From contig PDHQ01000045.1 in NCBI GenBank assembly GCA_003339415.1, forward strand, positions 145,462 to 209,461: a stretch of DNA of 64,000 bases. Reading direction: 5' to 3'. The stretch comes from Ophiocordyceps camponoti-saundersi (nom. inval.) (taxonomy: Eukaryota > Ascomycota > Sordariomycetes > Hypocreales > Ophiocordycipitaceae). How positions within the stretch are numbered: position 1 is the first letter of the stretch; every line of letters begins with the position of its first letter. The translations under genes were made by a program, and so were the position numbers. The notes under the pieces were generated by a model. It worked only from the letters and a program-made list of their open reading frames with translations. It was not told the origin of the DNA and did no database searches. Shown here piece by piece: positions 36,001 through 46,439 of the stretch.

Positions 36001-37370
36001 CTCTCACATATTAGAATCGATATTTCTAGTAAGCCAGGTTCAAGGTTCAGAAAAGGAAAGATTCAAGTGCGATGTACATACAAAGAATCAGGGTCAAGGT
36101 ACTCACAAGGCGTCTCCAAGGAAGATCGCGGCGCGGTAATAGCAGACGGATCCGCTGCTATCAAGCTCCGGGAGTTGCTTTCGAAACTCGTCAATAATGA
36201 ATAATTATCTGCGGAGGTAACATTGTTTAAATACCCTGCATATATTGTTAGAGGTCTTTATCACGCACCCATATTCCTTCTAGAGGTGGTTATTTATAGG
36301 CATAAGACTGATGGTTGAAAGGATCTGATCATCTAACATTGTATGGAGAATCCTAGTCAGAAAGTCGGTTCACAGACGGATTTGAAGCCGATATCGCGCG
36401 TGACTGGAAATTAAAAGGGTTAGTGGATAGATATCTTGTTAACCCACCAGAGATCACACGCATTTGTATTTATATGTACATATATATATGTATGTATGTA
36501 TATCATGAATAAGATATAAGGCATAGAAGGTATACATATAGTGTAAATTCAAAGGTCCAATGAGTCTTCTCCGATCCGAGTCATCCCCCCCCCCCCTATT
36601 TAAGCTATATGCCATCTGATATAGAACGGGTATTGTAAAGTCTCTTCTTTAGTCTCTCAGCGTATCACAGAGATCAATCAAGAGCCCACATGCCACATGC
36701 AGAGGACAGACCACATTTCTCGTCCGAAGACAAAGGACAATCAAACCCAAAACCGAGAGGGCGTCTTTTAACATGGTCGTTATCTCCAAGGTAGATGCGT
36801 CTTTCTCTCTGTTTAAACAGTCGGTCTTGCGTATTTACTAACAAGTTATACACACAAATATAGAGCGTGAAATAGTTACTGCCGATTTGATCGTGTTGAT
36901 GGCGTCCTCATCCTAGATATCCATGCACATTCATCCATCTCTCCCTCAAGCGAAGCATCTTATCCATCTACCCACACATCAAGATCGGGCAACCACCCCG
37001 GTCTGTTCTCTGTGGAACCGACGTCCTTTTCACGCGACTCAGGCATGGACATTCGCGTTTTTTTCTAGTGGAGACGAGCGGATTATCATCTTGTTCCCAT
37101 GGCATGTAAACAACCGGATGGCAGAAGAGATGTAAATTTTATCAATCTGGTCGACGCCCTTTTTCCCTGCTGCTACTCCTCCTTCTAATCCTTTAATCGA
37201 GTGCTGAAAAGACGAGTCCTTGCTTTCTGACATACATACATAGTTTCTGTTCACTTCTCCTTTTCCCCCTTTTTCAACCTATTCAGACATCTCTTACTTC
37301 AGATTCTTGCATTCCTTTCTCATACATACATACATACTCGTTGTAATACTTGTCTGGTTGTTGTTTCACA
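33092..37370. other. Gene-poor 4.3 kb intergenic region
   Basis: No gene I can support on either strand. Contains (ATGT)n or (ATAC)n runs near 33990-34045, 34585-34635, 35492-35512 and 36480-36502, C-runs at 36587, and an AT-richer stretch at 35800-36650. The right end (about 37140-37370) is pyrimidine-rich and is the likely promoter/leader of the LysM gene. Confidence 0.5.
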
Positions 37371-38735
37371 ATGACTCTCAAGACCTGCCTGCTGCTCCTC
37401 GGCGGCTACTCCGTCCTCGCCGCCGGCGCCGCCGTCCCTCAGGATGACTCCGCGTCCGAGGCGTGCCAGTACACGGTCAAGCCCGGCGACTACTGCTACC
37501 TGATCGCCACCAACTACCGAACCGAGCTCGAACAGCTGGTGAAGCTTAACCCGCAACTAAACAGCGAATGCAGCCTCCACCCCGGCGACAAGCTCAACGT
37601 CCCCTGCGTCGAACCCAACGAGGTGCCGCCCAAGATGGACGGTGTCTGCACAAAGTACTACACGACGGAAGAGGGAGACACGTGCTATGGCATCGCCACC
37701 TGCGAGGGAGTCGGCCCCAAGAACATCCGGGCATGGAATAACCTCGATGAGAGCTGCTCTTTCGAAGCCGGGAGGAAACTTTGCGTCTCTCGCTATCAGC
37801 CTGTTGAGTGTGAGGATTATCACCGCGTTAAGAAGGGGGATACGTGCGAGAGTATCGCGGAGAGCATTGATAAGACTACGGCTTACTTGGTTGACCTCAA
37901 CCCTTCGCTTCTACTTCCTGACTGCTTCCTTGATGTTGGTTACAAGGTCTGCATCAAGGCCGCTGAGTCTGAGCCTGATGAGAAGGAGGAAGCTCAAGAG
38001 GCTGCTTCCGTCGCTTCTACTGCCGCTGCCGCTTCGTCAACCTACGTTACTTACACTACCGTTCCGACCGTTGTCACCGTCAGTTCGGTGCCCCGAGCGT
38101 TCCTCAACGGGACAACCACCAGCTACGTAACGTCTACCGTCACCAAGACTGTCGCTGTCTCGGCCGCCTCGGCCGTCCCGTCTAACACGACGACTAGCTT
38201 CCCTTCTGGTGTCAAGATCAACATCTCTCAGGAGCTCAAGGTCAGCATCAAGCTTGCCATGTGCCGCTTCGTCGGCAACCACACCTCGCGTGAGCCCGTT
38301 CGCGACGCGGTCGTCATGCCTCCCGAGTCTCAAATCCAGGAGATGGTCAAGGAGGCAGCCAAGGCCAAGGCCGACAGCCAGAATGTTGCCCCGAAGGCCG
38401 GCGATAACGCCGCTGAGACCGCTACTCCTGCCCCGGCCTCGCCTGCTTCCAACTCCGTCATCTCGAATCAGCTGTTTAAGATTTTCGCGTCCGCCTCGGT
38501 CAGCATCCAGAACAGTGGCTGCGGTACCGGCGCCTGCTCCGTTCAAGTCTCCTCTAACGCCGAGGCTGGCTCCAACTCGTCCCCGGCTCCAGTTGCTTAC
38601 TCGGCTGGTGATGACCCGGTTGCGCCAAGCGTTGACATGATTCCGGCCTCCGCTGAAGCTGAGTCGAAGGTCGGTGACATTAATCGGTTTGAGGAGGAGG
38701 AGGAGGAGGAATTGGAGGCCTGCGAGGCGGATTAG
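37371..38735 (+). CDS. Secreted protein with three LysM domains
   Basis: LysM modules bind chitin oligomers or other N-acetylglucosamine glycans; secreted fungal LysM proteins often shield the wall or mask chitin from hosts. One exon, 454 aa; the ATG at 37371 opens a signal peptide (MTLKTCLLLLGGYSVLAAGA). Three LysM repeats follow at about residues 30-80 (YTVKPGDYCYLIA), 92-140 (YYTTEEGDTCYGIA) and 145-195 (HRVKKGDTCESIA), each with a Cys after GD and a closing Cys. Beyond residue 210 is an Ala/Ser/Thr/Val-rich linker, then a region with scattered Cys (MCRFVGN, SGCGTGACSV) and an acidic tail with nine consecutive Glu. No GPI tail or catalytic domain is seen. An effector role is possible but not shown. 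Confidence 0.9.
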   Translation: MTLKTCLLLLGGYSVLAAGAAVPQDDSASEACQYTVKPGDYCYLIATNYRTELEQLVKLNPQLNSECSLHPGDKLNVPCVEPNEVPPKMDGVCTKYYTTEEGDTCYGIATCEGVGPKNIRAWNNLDESCSFEAGRKLCVSRYQPVECEDYHRVKKGDTCESIAESIDKTTAYLVDLNPSLLLPDCFLDVGYKVCIKAAESEPDEKEEAQEAASVASTAAAASSTYVTYTTVPTVVTVSSVPRAFLNGTTTSYVTSTVTKTVAVSAASAVPSNTTTSFPSGVKINISQELKVSIKLAMCRFVGNHTSREPVRDAVVMPPESQIQEMVKEAAKAKADSQNVAPKAGDNAAETATPAPASPASNSVISNQLFKIFASASVSIQNSGCGTGACSVQVSSNAEAGSNSSPAPVAYSAGDDPVAPSVDMIPASAEAESKVGDINRFEEEEEEELEACEAD

Positions 38736-39339
38736 TTTAGCTTTCCATAGTGGAGGGAGGGAGAGAGAAACTGACTCTTCTTAATTGACAAACCATATCC
38801 CCGTATTCAGATCCTATCCGCACTCAACTTGATGATGACACGCCTGTGTAGAAAGGGTTTCGATGCCAACGTTCGTACGACGTATGTATGTATGCACATC
38901 TATACATACATACATGTTATGCCTGCAAATGGTTGCTGACTTGCTCCGCAGCGAATCTAGAGTTGTTGAGGAAGCGCAGGATGCAAGGATGACTTGCATA
39001 TATACATATACACATAGGATGTATGTATGCATGTATAACCCATCTTGGGTAATTATCCAGCGTCATTCCCGTCATCTGTCCAACGACATGTCATGTCTAT
39101 TATCTACCATATGAAAACACTATAAGTTGATATGTACATTTATATTTATATGTAGATATATCCGTGTATATGTCTATGTCTCCATGTCTGTCTGTATGTA
39201 TGTATGTATGTTAAGATCTCAACCCTCAAGGACAACGTCTAAACCCCCCTTCCCCTTCCCCCTTTTCCCCCTTCACCCCCCTTAGTGCTGGCAGACCCTT
39301 ACACACACACACACACACATACATACATACGCATCAACA
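38736..39339. other. Convergent intergenic region rich in tetranucleotide repeats
   Basis: Between two genes that end toward each other. Contains ATGT/ATAC microsatellites at 38880-38915, 39018-39035 and 39193-39210, a C-rich tract at 39245-39285 and an (AC)n(ATAC)n run at 39301-39330. No gene seen. Confidence 0.6.
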
Positions 39340-40188
39340 TCAGGCGCTGACTTTGTCGGCGACGATCCAGTATTCACTCGGTTTCCTGTCGACCTTTGTA
39401 AAGGAAAAGCAGAAGCGAAGATTCCTCTGCAGCAACCACTGCAGACGATCCCACAGCTCGGCGTTGCTACTCGGCTGGTAGGGCTTCCCCGGCACCAATT
39501 TATCTACACATCCATCAGGCTCGGGGCAACGGAAACAATACTGTGACAGGCAGGACAGTCCGCGGCCAATCATGCTCGCCCACTGATCAGCATGGTCCCG
39601 CATAGACTCCCTCGCGATGTGGAATCTGCTCCCGGTGAAGAATTCGAAGACGACGAAATTCGTCCGGGCGTACTCCTGGATCGGATAGTAGGCTAGATCC
39701 TTGTTACTTACGCAATGCGCTGCGCCGGGCCGCAGTTCGCCGGGGGGAAGAGAGAGGAATCGCGACGGCACGCCTTCGTTGATTGACTTTGGTTCCGTCA
39801 ATATCGCTGACAGGATTCCCAACATGCCGCTGAAGTCGGAGGCGCCGAAGGGGATGGGCTCCTGCCAGCACACTGTCTGTTCATTCCCGGTTGCTTCAGC
39901 ATACCATCTCAAGTTGGCAAAGACGTAGTCGTCCTGCCCCATCACTATATCGTCCCTGAGTCCCTCCAAGACATCCGTCACCGTCAGGTTCCAGTTGGTA
40001 GCCATGATATCGACGAGGTCAATGGGTAGGGACTCGACAATTGCCTCGGCGCAGGCTCCGTTCCTGCAGAAGTTCAAGGCATCATCTTTCGGAAGGTTGG
40101 GGATGACGGCCAGGACGGCATGAAAGAAGCCCTTTAGCAGGTTTTTGCACTTGAAGGCAGACCTCGTCTTCCATGATGATGTGGCCAT
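39340..40188 (-). CDS. Hypothetical protein, 282 aa, Cys-containing
   Basis: A single open frame with ATG at 40188 and stop at 39340, with fungal-gene-like codon use and ordinary composition. I do not recognise a family. Visible features: a possible short amphipathic helix (LKGFFHAVLAVIP), Cys pairs in FCRNGACAE and a cluster CLSQYCFRCPEPDGC around residues 212-226, which could be a disulphide or metal-binding knot, and a Trp-containing C-terminal part (WDRLQWLLQRNLRFCFSFTK). No signal peptide is evident. The next gene to the right is 1.6 kb away and it need not belong to the metabolite cluster that follows. Confidence 0.6.
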   Translation of the reverse strand: MATSSWKTRSAFKCKNLLKGFFHAVLAVIPNLPKDDALNFCRNGACAEAIVESLPIDLVDIMATNWNLTVTDVLEGLRDDIVMGQDDYVFANLRWYAEATGNEQTVCWQEPIPFGASDFSGMLGILSAILTEPKSINEGVPSRFLSLPPGELRPGAAHCVSNKDLAYYPIQEYARTNFVVFEFFTGSRFHIARESMRDHADQWASMIGRGLSCLSQYCFRCPEPDGCVDKLVPGKPYQPSSNAELWDRLQWLLQRNLRFCFSFTKVDRKPSEYWIVADKVSA

Positions 40189-41771
40189 TTTCGTAACGAG
40201 CGAGAGTCGGAGTGAGCGACGACTGCTTATGATGAAGGGGCTCTGCTATCTCTTATGGACCGCTGCCTGTGAGCTTTCATTGTCCGCATTCGGTAACCGA
40301 AAGGAAAGCTACGAAGCTGAAATGGAGGCCACATTATGGAAACGCCGAAGAATAGCTTCCGCTTTCGCCCTGTCTGTTGGAGGTTGATTACTCCGTAGAG
40401 GTCTCAAAGGCTAAACATCCTCATCGAGCGCTATAATTAGCCAGTCGGATTATCTTATCCCTCAGTTGAGGAGGTATATATTGACTACGCTCTGCTACCT
40501 TGATTGCCTGTCACTATAGAGCATGTGCTGTATGGCATGGGCCAAGGGTACGTAATGGTCAGGGCTGGGGATTTCGGAGACTTGTATGTAGTTCGGAAAC
40601 GTCCGCTCAGGCACCCGCATGGGCATGAGAAGAGCATCCTTCCCCCCCCCCCCCCCCGGTTGGAAAGCTACGTAGGTAATCACACTTCTTACTTGAACCC
40701 TTTCGAGCGTTCGGCATCGGCGGAACCGGTGGACATAAGGACATGTGGAAAAGGGGTATCGTCAGTCTTGTTGACGAGGCCTTTGCCAGACGGTTTAGCA
40801 CTATGACAACCCATCTCAGCTGCGGTATATGTAATTTTAAAACAAAGGCACCAGTCCGCGGGAGTTAGCCCAAGTGCCTCTGCCTTGGCACGAGTCCTTT
40901 CACTGCCAAGTTGGGTCTATATGTAGAACATACTTACGTAGAATCATGCCGGCGACCAACTTGAAGCCAGAGACGAGGGACAAAAGGGGAGGAGAGACAG
41001 GGCGGCCAAGCAGCGTAGCAATTAATCGAGGCTTAACATACAGAGAGTAACTACTAGGATGAGTTATAACTGGCTCCTGGCCTTGCCATAAGCACATCAT
41101 ACATGTATATTATCGTTGCCTGGGTATTTTTACAGTGCAGACACATGGCATCTGTCAGCGGAATGAAACTGGAACATTGAGGCTTATTCTAATGGGAGTA
41201 GACGTCAATATAAGCTGGTCAAACTCATAGCACTTCTTACATCTTACATACCCATGTATATATATGCCGTCATCTAGCCAGCAAAGAGTCTGGCGCTTAA
41301 TTTAGGTGAGAACGAAACAGAACTTCAAATCTGGATCGAGTGAGAGAAAAAAGAAGAAGAGTTGTTCTCTGCCACGGTGTCTTTTCTCTTTTCCTCCCAT
41401 CATTATGCTTATACATACATATGGAGTGCTTGCTTTCCTTGGCTTATAATCATGCTCCATAGTAAGTAGTACATACATACAAGGTATGTATGAGCATTGT
41501 ACGTACATATAGTTAGTCCTGCATCAGAGCTGGAGAGACCATCAGCATCGCCAAGTCCCTCTCCAAGATGCCAAGTGAACAATGAGAATCCCGGCGGTGT
41601 GGTCTCGCGAGATATACTCGTATATGTATGTATTGTACTTGGTAAGGAGGGCTATATACTCCTAATAGGTGCAGATTGGACTGCTTGGAGCAAAGTCATG
41701 AGTGGGTTGCAACGTACATACATACATACATAGTATATACACATAGAACAGCTTAACACCCGGCATCCATC
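40189..41771. other. Intergenic left of the metabolite cluster
   Basis: No supported gene. Contains a long C-run at 40640-40659, ATAC/ATGT runs at 41410-41420, 41470-41490 and 41714-41732, and a CGTACATAC context repeated several times. Confidence 0.5.
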
Positions 41772-43522
41772 TCAATCGGTAAAATGGAAACCACCTTGCC
41801 GCTTTGAAAAGAAGCCCTGGGGATCATACGCTTGGTGAATTGCCTTGAGCCTCTTATAAGTCGCATCGCCGTAACTCTCAAGGACCTTCTGATCATGCGA
41901 AGCTTGGTTCATGAAGATGGGGGCGTAACTGAACATGAGCAGGTAAGCAGCCATAACTTGAGCAGGATGAATTGTGTCTCTTACCCGTTAGAGTTCGAAT
42001 CGACAGAGTTGCCACTGCTCTCCGCCGAGTTGGTCGGACGGACGCCAGCATAGTCACGCTTATGCAGCTCCAGCATCTCGTCGGAGACTTTCTTCAAGAA
42101 GGACGGGCACTTGTCGTTGCAGAAGTTGCTGGTCCAACCTATCAAGGACGAGATCCAGAGCCGATCCCCCTGCATGGCGTCCATACTCAACGCGTTGGTG
42201 GCGCCTATCTGAGCGATGCTTTTCGGAATCGGCTCGACGAAGAAGCCCGAGATTCTGGGTGACAGTAAATGGGACAAGCTGCCGGCTCTCGTCACCCTGT
42301 TGAAAGTCTCATAATACTTGTCGAGAAAGGCAGACGTATTGGCCGCAGGCAAGTTGGGAAAGGATTGCACGCGGAAACTGACGCGAAACCCATGGAAATC
42401 CCCCCCGAGAAGCTCCTTATGAAGACTCTCATACGTTCTCCGTTGGGTGTCGTCGGCTAAGGAAGGTATGCGGTCGAACTCATCAAAGATGGCCCGCGGT
42501 TTAGGCCCGTCGTAGAAGTAGAAAACGATGGCTAGTCTACTTTTGAGGCCGAGGACGTCTGCAGAGCCGAAGAAAGGGTAGATGGCCGCCTTGGGGTCGG
42601 CGACGTTGGCGATGAAGTTGGCGATGGCGTTCAGTAGGGAGGCGCTCTCGGTGGAGGCGTAGATGCGCACGCCTCCCCAGATCATGCCTTCCTGACCGAC
42701 ATCGAAGGTTCGGAGATTTATGCGTGTCACGATGGCGTACTGGTTGCCGCCGCCGCGGAGGGCGAAGAATAGATCTGGATTTGAGGTTGGGCTGGCCGTT
42801 GTGATGGTGCCGTTGGCGAGGACGCACTCGAAGCTAAGCACGTTATCGCATGCGAGGCCCTAGACGATGCGGTCACATCAGTTTAACCTCGTTCCTGAAA
42901 GCAAGAGGAAGCAGGTAACAGATTCACTCACATATTGAGCAGATAGGTAAGACAGCCCGCCGCCTAGGATAGAGCCGGTAACGCCAACATCACCGGCCCG
43001 AGCACCTACAGCAGCCTTCCCAATAGGTTGAAGAGCTTCATAGATGTCATTCCACTTGCTTCCGGCGCCGACCAAAACGGAGCGACCTCCCGGAGACGAG
43101 GAATCCACAGAGTTAAAGTTAGGATGGAAAGCGATGAGCACGCCGCCAAGCGCGGTAGAGAAGCCGACGTTGGGGTTGTGACCGCCCGACTTGAGCCCGA
43201 ACCGGACTTTAGGATACGAGTTCAGAGTGCGGACGGCGAAGGAGACTTGCTCCGCGTCGGAGGGGAGAAAGGCGCAGGCCGGCCGCTGAGACACGTTGTC
43301 GACGTTCAGGTAGCCCGTCACGACCTCCCTGTGGATGAAGCTCTGGACGGCGGTGTCGGAGCCCCGGGGACCCGTCGGGTTCCAGACAAGGTGGTCTGGG
43401 TATCGGGTGTGGAGGGCGGAGCAGACGGCTAGGACGTCGGAGGGTATTAACGCGGGAGGTTTCGCTGGTGTTGCGGCGGCAACGAAGTTGAGGAGGAACG
43501 TGGCTGCGAGTGGAAGATGCAT
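41772..43522 (-). CDS. Secreted FAD-linked oxidoreductase (BBE / FAD_binding_4 family)
   Basis: Berberine-bridge-type flavoenzyme; in fungal clusters such enzymes oxidise alcohols, amines or drive cyclisation. Exons: 43522..42932, 42859..41985 and 41928..41772 (540 aa). Intron 1 (72 nt, GTGAGT..TAG) joins GGGLSYLSAQY to GLACDNVLSFE, the family signature. The signal-like N-terminus (LPLAATFLLNFVAAA) suggests secretion. The FAD motif FGLKSGGHNPN carries the His (residue 115) that normally bonds FAD covalently; no second Cys link is seen. The C-terminal BBE part is FMNQASHDQKVLESYG then YDPQGFFSKRQGGF. The last intron (41984..41929, GTAAGA..TTCAG) is the best canonical solution, but an alternative junction that keeps LLMFSYAPIF is possible. 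First gene of the putative cluster. Confidence 0.88.
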
Positions 43523-44930
43523 CGTGAGAGACAGTGGCAGACATATGTATGTATGTATGTATGATCTTGGGAAGAAGTGTGAGAGAAAGAGGCTTTATTC
43601 TTATAGTTGTCTTCTCCTTCTGTATGTACAAGCTTTGATCGAATGTTGATGATCCTGATTGATAACAGATTCCTAACATGGATATATATTTACATACATA
43701 TGTATATACATATGTAGAGCCACTGCAAATGCATCATTGTAGTACAAACATTCATAGAACCATTATCTGATCGACATGGTTCGTGTTATTCGAAGGCGCC
43801 GTTGACAAGGTGCTTTTTAAGGTTGAGAGGGTGTTGCTAAGGTTGAAAGAGTGCCGTCAAGGTTGAGAGGGCGTCAGGGGGGTCACGTGAAGCAAAGGCC
43901 CTGCCCTTTTTGCATTATCTTCCATGTCAGGAGTAAGCAATGTAAACTGTTTACTACCAGTACTGTTTACTACTGGACCGAAACGTCACGCGGATGGCTT
44001 GGTATGTATGTATGTATGTATGTGAAGGATGAGTTGTGATCTACCTCGTGCTGTACAATATGTATGTATGTATGCATGCATGTACATGCCTACCTATGTA
44101 AGTAAGTGAGAAGAAGCTTGTGATCCTTTCAAGAGCTTGTGAAACAATAACATGGATAAGAGCCAAGAAAACAAAGGGAGACGGAAGACGTGACAAGTTT
44201 GCTGCTGAACCACACCATACACACGTCAACGCCGAGACCTTCGAACCGCTGGATGACTCTCACGTCAGACCTATCCCAGCAGTTCAGCATCAACGTCGTC
44301 CGAATCTACCTGGGGAAGCACGGAGCCGAGACATGACCGTTTCGTCACACCTTAATGTTGGTCATCGTCTCCTCGCCGGTCCGAGTCCACGACAAGAACG
44401 AGGCCAACGGCATAATCAGCAAGGTTGAAAGGAGGATCATGTACATATAATCGATCCTTGACGAAAGCAGAACCCCGGTCAAGTTGATTAAGCTCAATAC
44501 GGCAATCTCTCAATCCTGAGCCTCTTTGCTGCCAAGACTTTAGATCTTCGCCGTGGGCCGTCGGATGTGCGGACGAGGGTGACGAGATAGTCTGCTTCTA
44601 CATGACGGACTTGATCCGATCACAGCTTCGGATAATGCCTTTATTCTTTTCTTTCGTATCGGCATACGATCGGACCGAGCCAATTGCACAAAGGCCGAAT
44701 AGGTGGTGGTTCAAGCATCGGTTGTGAGATGCTTCTGTCACGGCTGTCGTGAGAGGCTCTGTGTGATGTGAAAGCTTTTGTTTGCCGCGAGACTTGTCAA
44801 ATCTTCAACTCCGTATATGATAGAAAGGGCTATAAAAGAAGTCGAAAAGCCATTGCAAAGACGACTGAAAAAAAAAACGGTGGCTAGTTGCTTTTGCTCA
44901 CCTTTTACCCTCGAAAAACGCGATGCCGTC
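43523..44930. promoter_or_regulatory. Divergent intergenic region between the FAD oxidase and UbiA genes
   Basis: Shared upstream region for two divergently transcribed cluster genes. Contains (TATG)n runs at 43543-43563, 44002-44024 and 44057-44078, a TCACGTGA palindrome near 43881, and three short near-repeats of AAGGTTGAGAGGG/AAGGTTGAAAGAG at about 43828-43870. The triplet repeat and the palindrome are the best regulatory candidates; factor identity is unknown. Confidence 0.45.
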
Positions 44931-45812
44931 ATGACGCTATACTTGCAACGGACAATGTCAATACCCGGCCTCATATGGGCCTTGACGGAGAGCGACTGGC
45001 TCACCTTCGTCGTACCCTGCACGACATTCGGCCTTTTCGGCGCCCCGTCTCTGGCGTCCGGTCCGGCGCCGTCTTCGACCGAGGTGCTACGACGGCTACC
45101 TTCCGTCCTCGTCTTCAACTGGAGCAACGTCCTGTCCTTCGACATGGCCAACCAGCGGGCGCCGGAGTCGATAGCCGAAGACCGCGTCAATAAGCCGCAT
45201 CGGCCGGTGGTGACGGGCCTCATCAGCAGCGAGGCACTGAGGAGGGCTATCTTCGTGTCGGTGCCTTTGACGTTGTGTCTGAGTCGCTGGCTTGGAGCCG
45301 GGCAGCAGTCGATGGCCATACATGTCCTCGTCTGGCTTTACAACGACATGAAGGGCATGGATGATTTCGTAGTGCGCGAGGTGCTGCTGGCGGCCTCGTA
45401 CGGCGTCTTCAACTGCGGCTCGCTTCAGTTGGCGCTCGGTTCTCAGGCTCATATCAGCGAAGCCGGCGTGGCGTGGATCGCCGTCTGCAGCGGTGTGATT
45501 CTCACGACGATGCAAATTCAGGATCTCAAGGACCAGGAGGGCGACCGGCTACGGGGACGGAGGACGTTGCCGTTGGTGCTGGGCGAGAGGCTATCGCGAG
45601 GGTCTATCGCGGTGTTTGTCTGTCTCTGGAGCCTGGTATGTGCCCGCTTCTGGGCAGTTTCGGTAAAGGGCTATGTCGTGCTGCTGCTTCTCGCCGGTCT
45701 TGTAGCCTGGAGAGTTCTGAAGAGGCGTGGCCGGATTGAGGATCGGAGAAGCTGGCAGCTGTGGTGTGTGTGGCTGATGTGCGTGTATGCGCTGCCTGTC
45801 ATCGGTGACTAG
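44931..45812 (+). CDS. UbiA-superfamily membrane prenyltransferase / terpene cyclase-like protein
   Basis: Integral membrane enzyme of the UbiA fold, which binds an isoprenyl diphosphate via Mg2+ and aspartate motifs. One exon, 293 aa from ATG 44931; an upstream ATG at 44817 would add 38 residues that do not look conserved. Motif 1 is FDMANQRAPESIAEDRVNKP, i.e. NQxxPExxxED in place of the classic NDxxDxxxD. Motif 2, QDLKDQEGDRLRGRRT, is intact (DxxDxxxD). Between them is WLYNDMKGMDD. Hydrophobic segments suggest 7-8 membrane helices. Family members prenylate aromatic or other acceptors; one fungal member, Fma-TC of the fumagillin pathway, instead cyclises farnesyl diphosphate to bergamotene. 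Which activity applies here cannot be read from the sequence. Confidence 0.85.
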   Translation: MTLYLQRTMSIPGLIWALTESDWLTFVVPCTTFGLFGAPSLASGPAPSSTEVLRRLPSVLVFNWSNVLSFDMANQRAPESIAEDRVNKPHRPVVTGLISSEALRRAIFVSVPLTLCLSRWLGAGQQSMAIHVLVWLYNDMKGMDDFVVREVLLAASYGVFNCGSLQLALGSQAHISEAGVAWIAVCSGVILTTMQIQDLKDQEGDRLRGRRTLPLVLGERLSRGSIAVFVCLWSLVCARFWAVSVKGYVVLLLLAGLVAWRVLKRRGRIEDRRSWQLWCVWLMCVYALPVIGD

Positions 45813-46439
45813 TTGATAGCCAGGATGTAAGAAGGGAGATGTCGTCGTCATTTACATGACAGTATCGAGGTGAGATGATGAGCTGCAGATGCACGATGCA
45901 ACCATCCGGTTGACGGCTGGTGATGTCATTGGTGGTTCGCTGGAGTCCAAACGCTGCTTCCATCAGGATTTTCCTGACGTTATCTTCGAGCATGGTTGTA
46001 TCGGCTGCGTGATACGCGTCGGGGTGTGTGTACAACCGGTGCCGGTATCACGGGGATGATCGGTGGCAGTTGCGGAAGATCGGACGCCGAGCCGGATCGC
46101 ACATGTATAGAGTACCCGGCGCGGGACCGAAGTGGGTCTCAAGTGGATCCCCGGAGAGGGGCAGCGGAAGACGCCGCTTCGGCCATGGTCGTTAGTGAGA
46201 GCCCGTCAGGGCCGGCCGATAGACTGTGCTATCCTGCAAACCAGCCACGATTTCGTCTGTGGCAGCAAGCTATGCAGGACTCTAAGCTCTGAATCTACCG
46301 CGAATACCCGCAAGGCTATAGACGATTCGATCAGGTCGCCAGAATAACCCCCTCTCTACGGACAGAGACTACGGATACACGTATCGACTTATACATACAT
46401 ACATAGGTATGTAGAATTGCTACCTGAAAAATGAGAGCC
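45813..46439. other. Convergent intergenic region
   Basis: 3' ends of the UbiA gene and the multi-pass membrane protein gene face each other. No supported gene; an (ATAC)n run is present at about 46392. Confidence 0.5.

Noticed and set aside
33092..37370. Possible genes among many 60-200 aa frames
   Set aside because: None has a signal, domain, codon bias or splice support; most cover microsatellites.
44778..44930. N-terminal extension of the UbiA protein
   Set aside because: The upstream part starts at a non-ATG codon, holds an A-run and looks like a leader; ATG 44931 or possibly 44817 is preferred.
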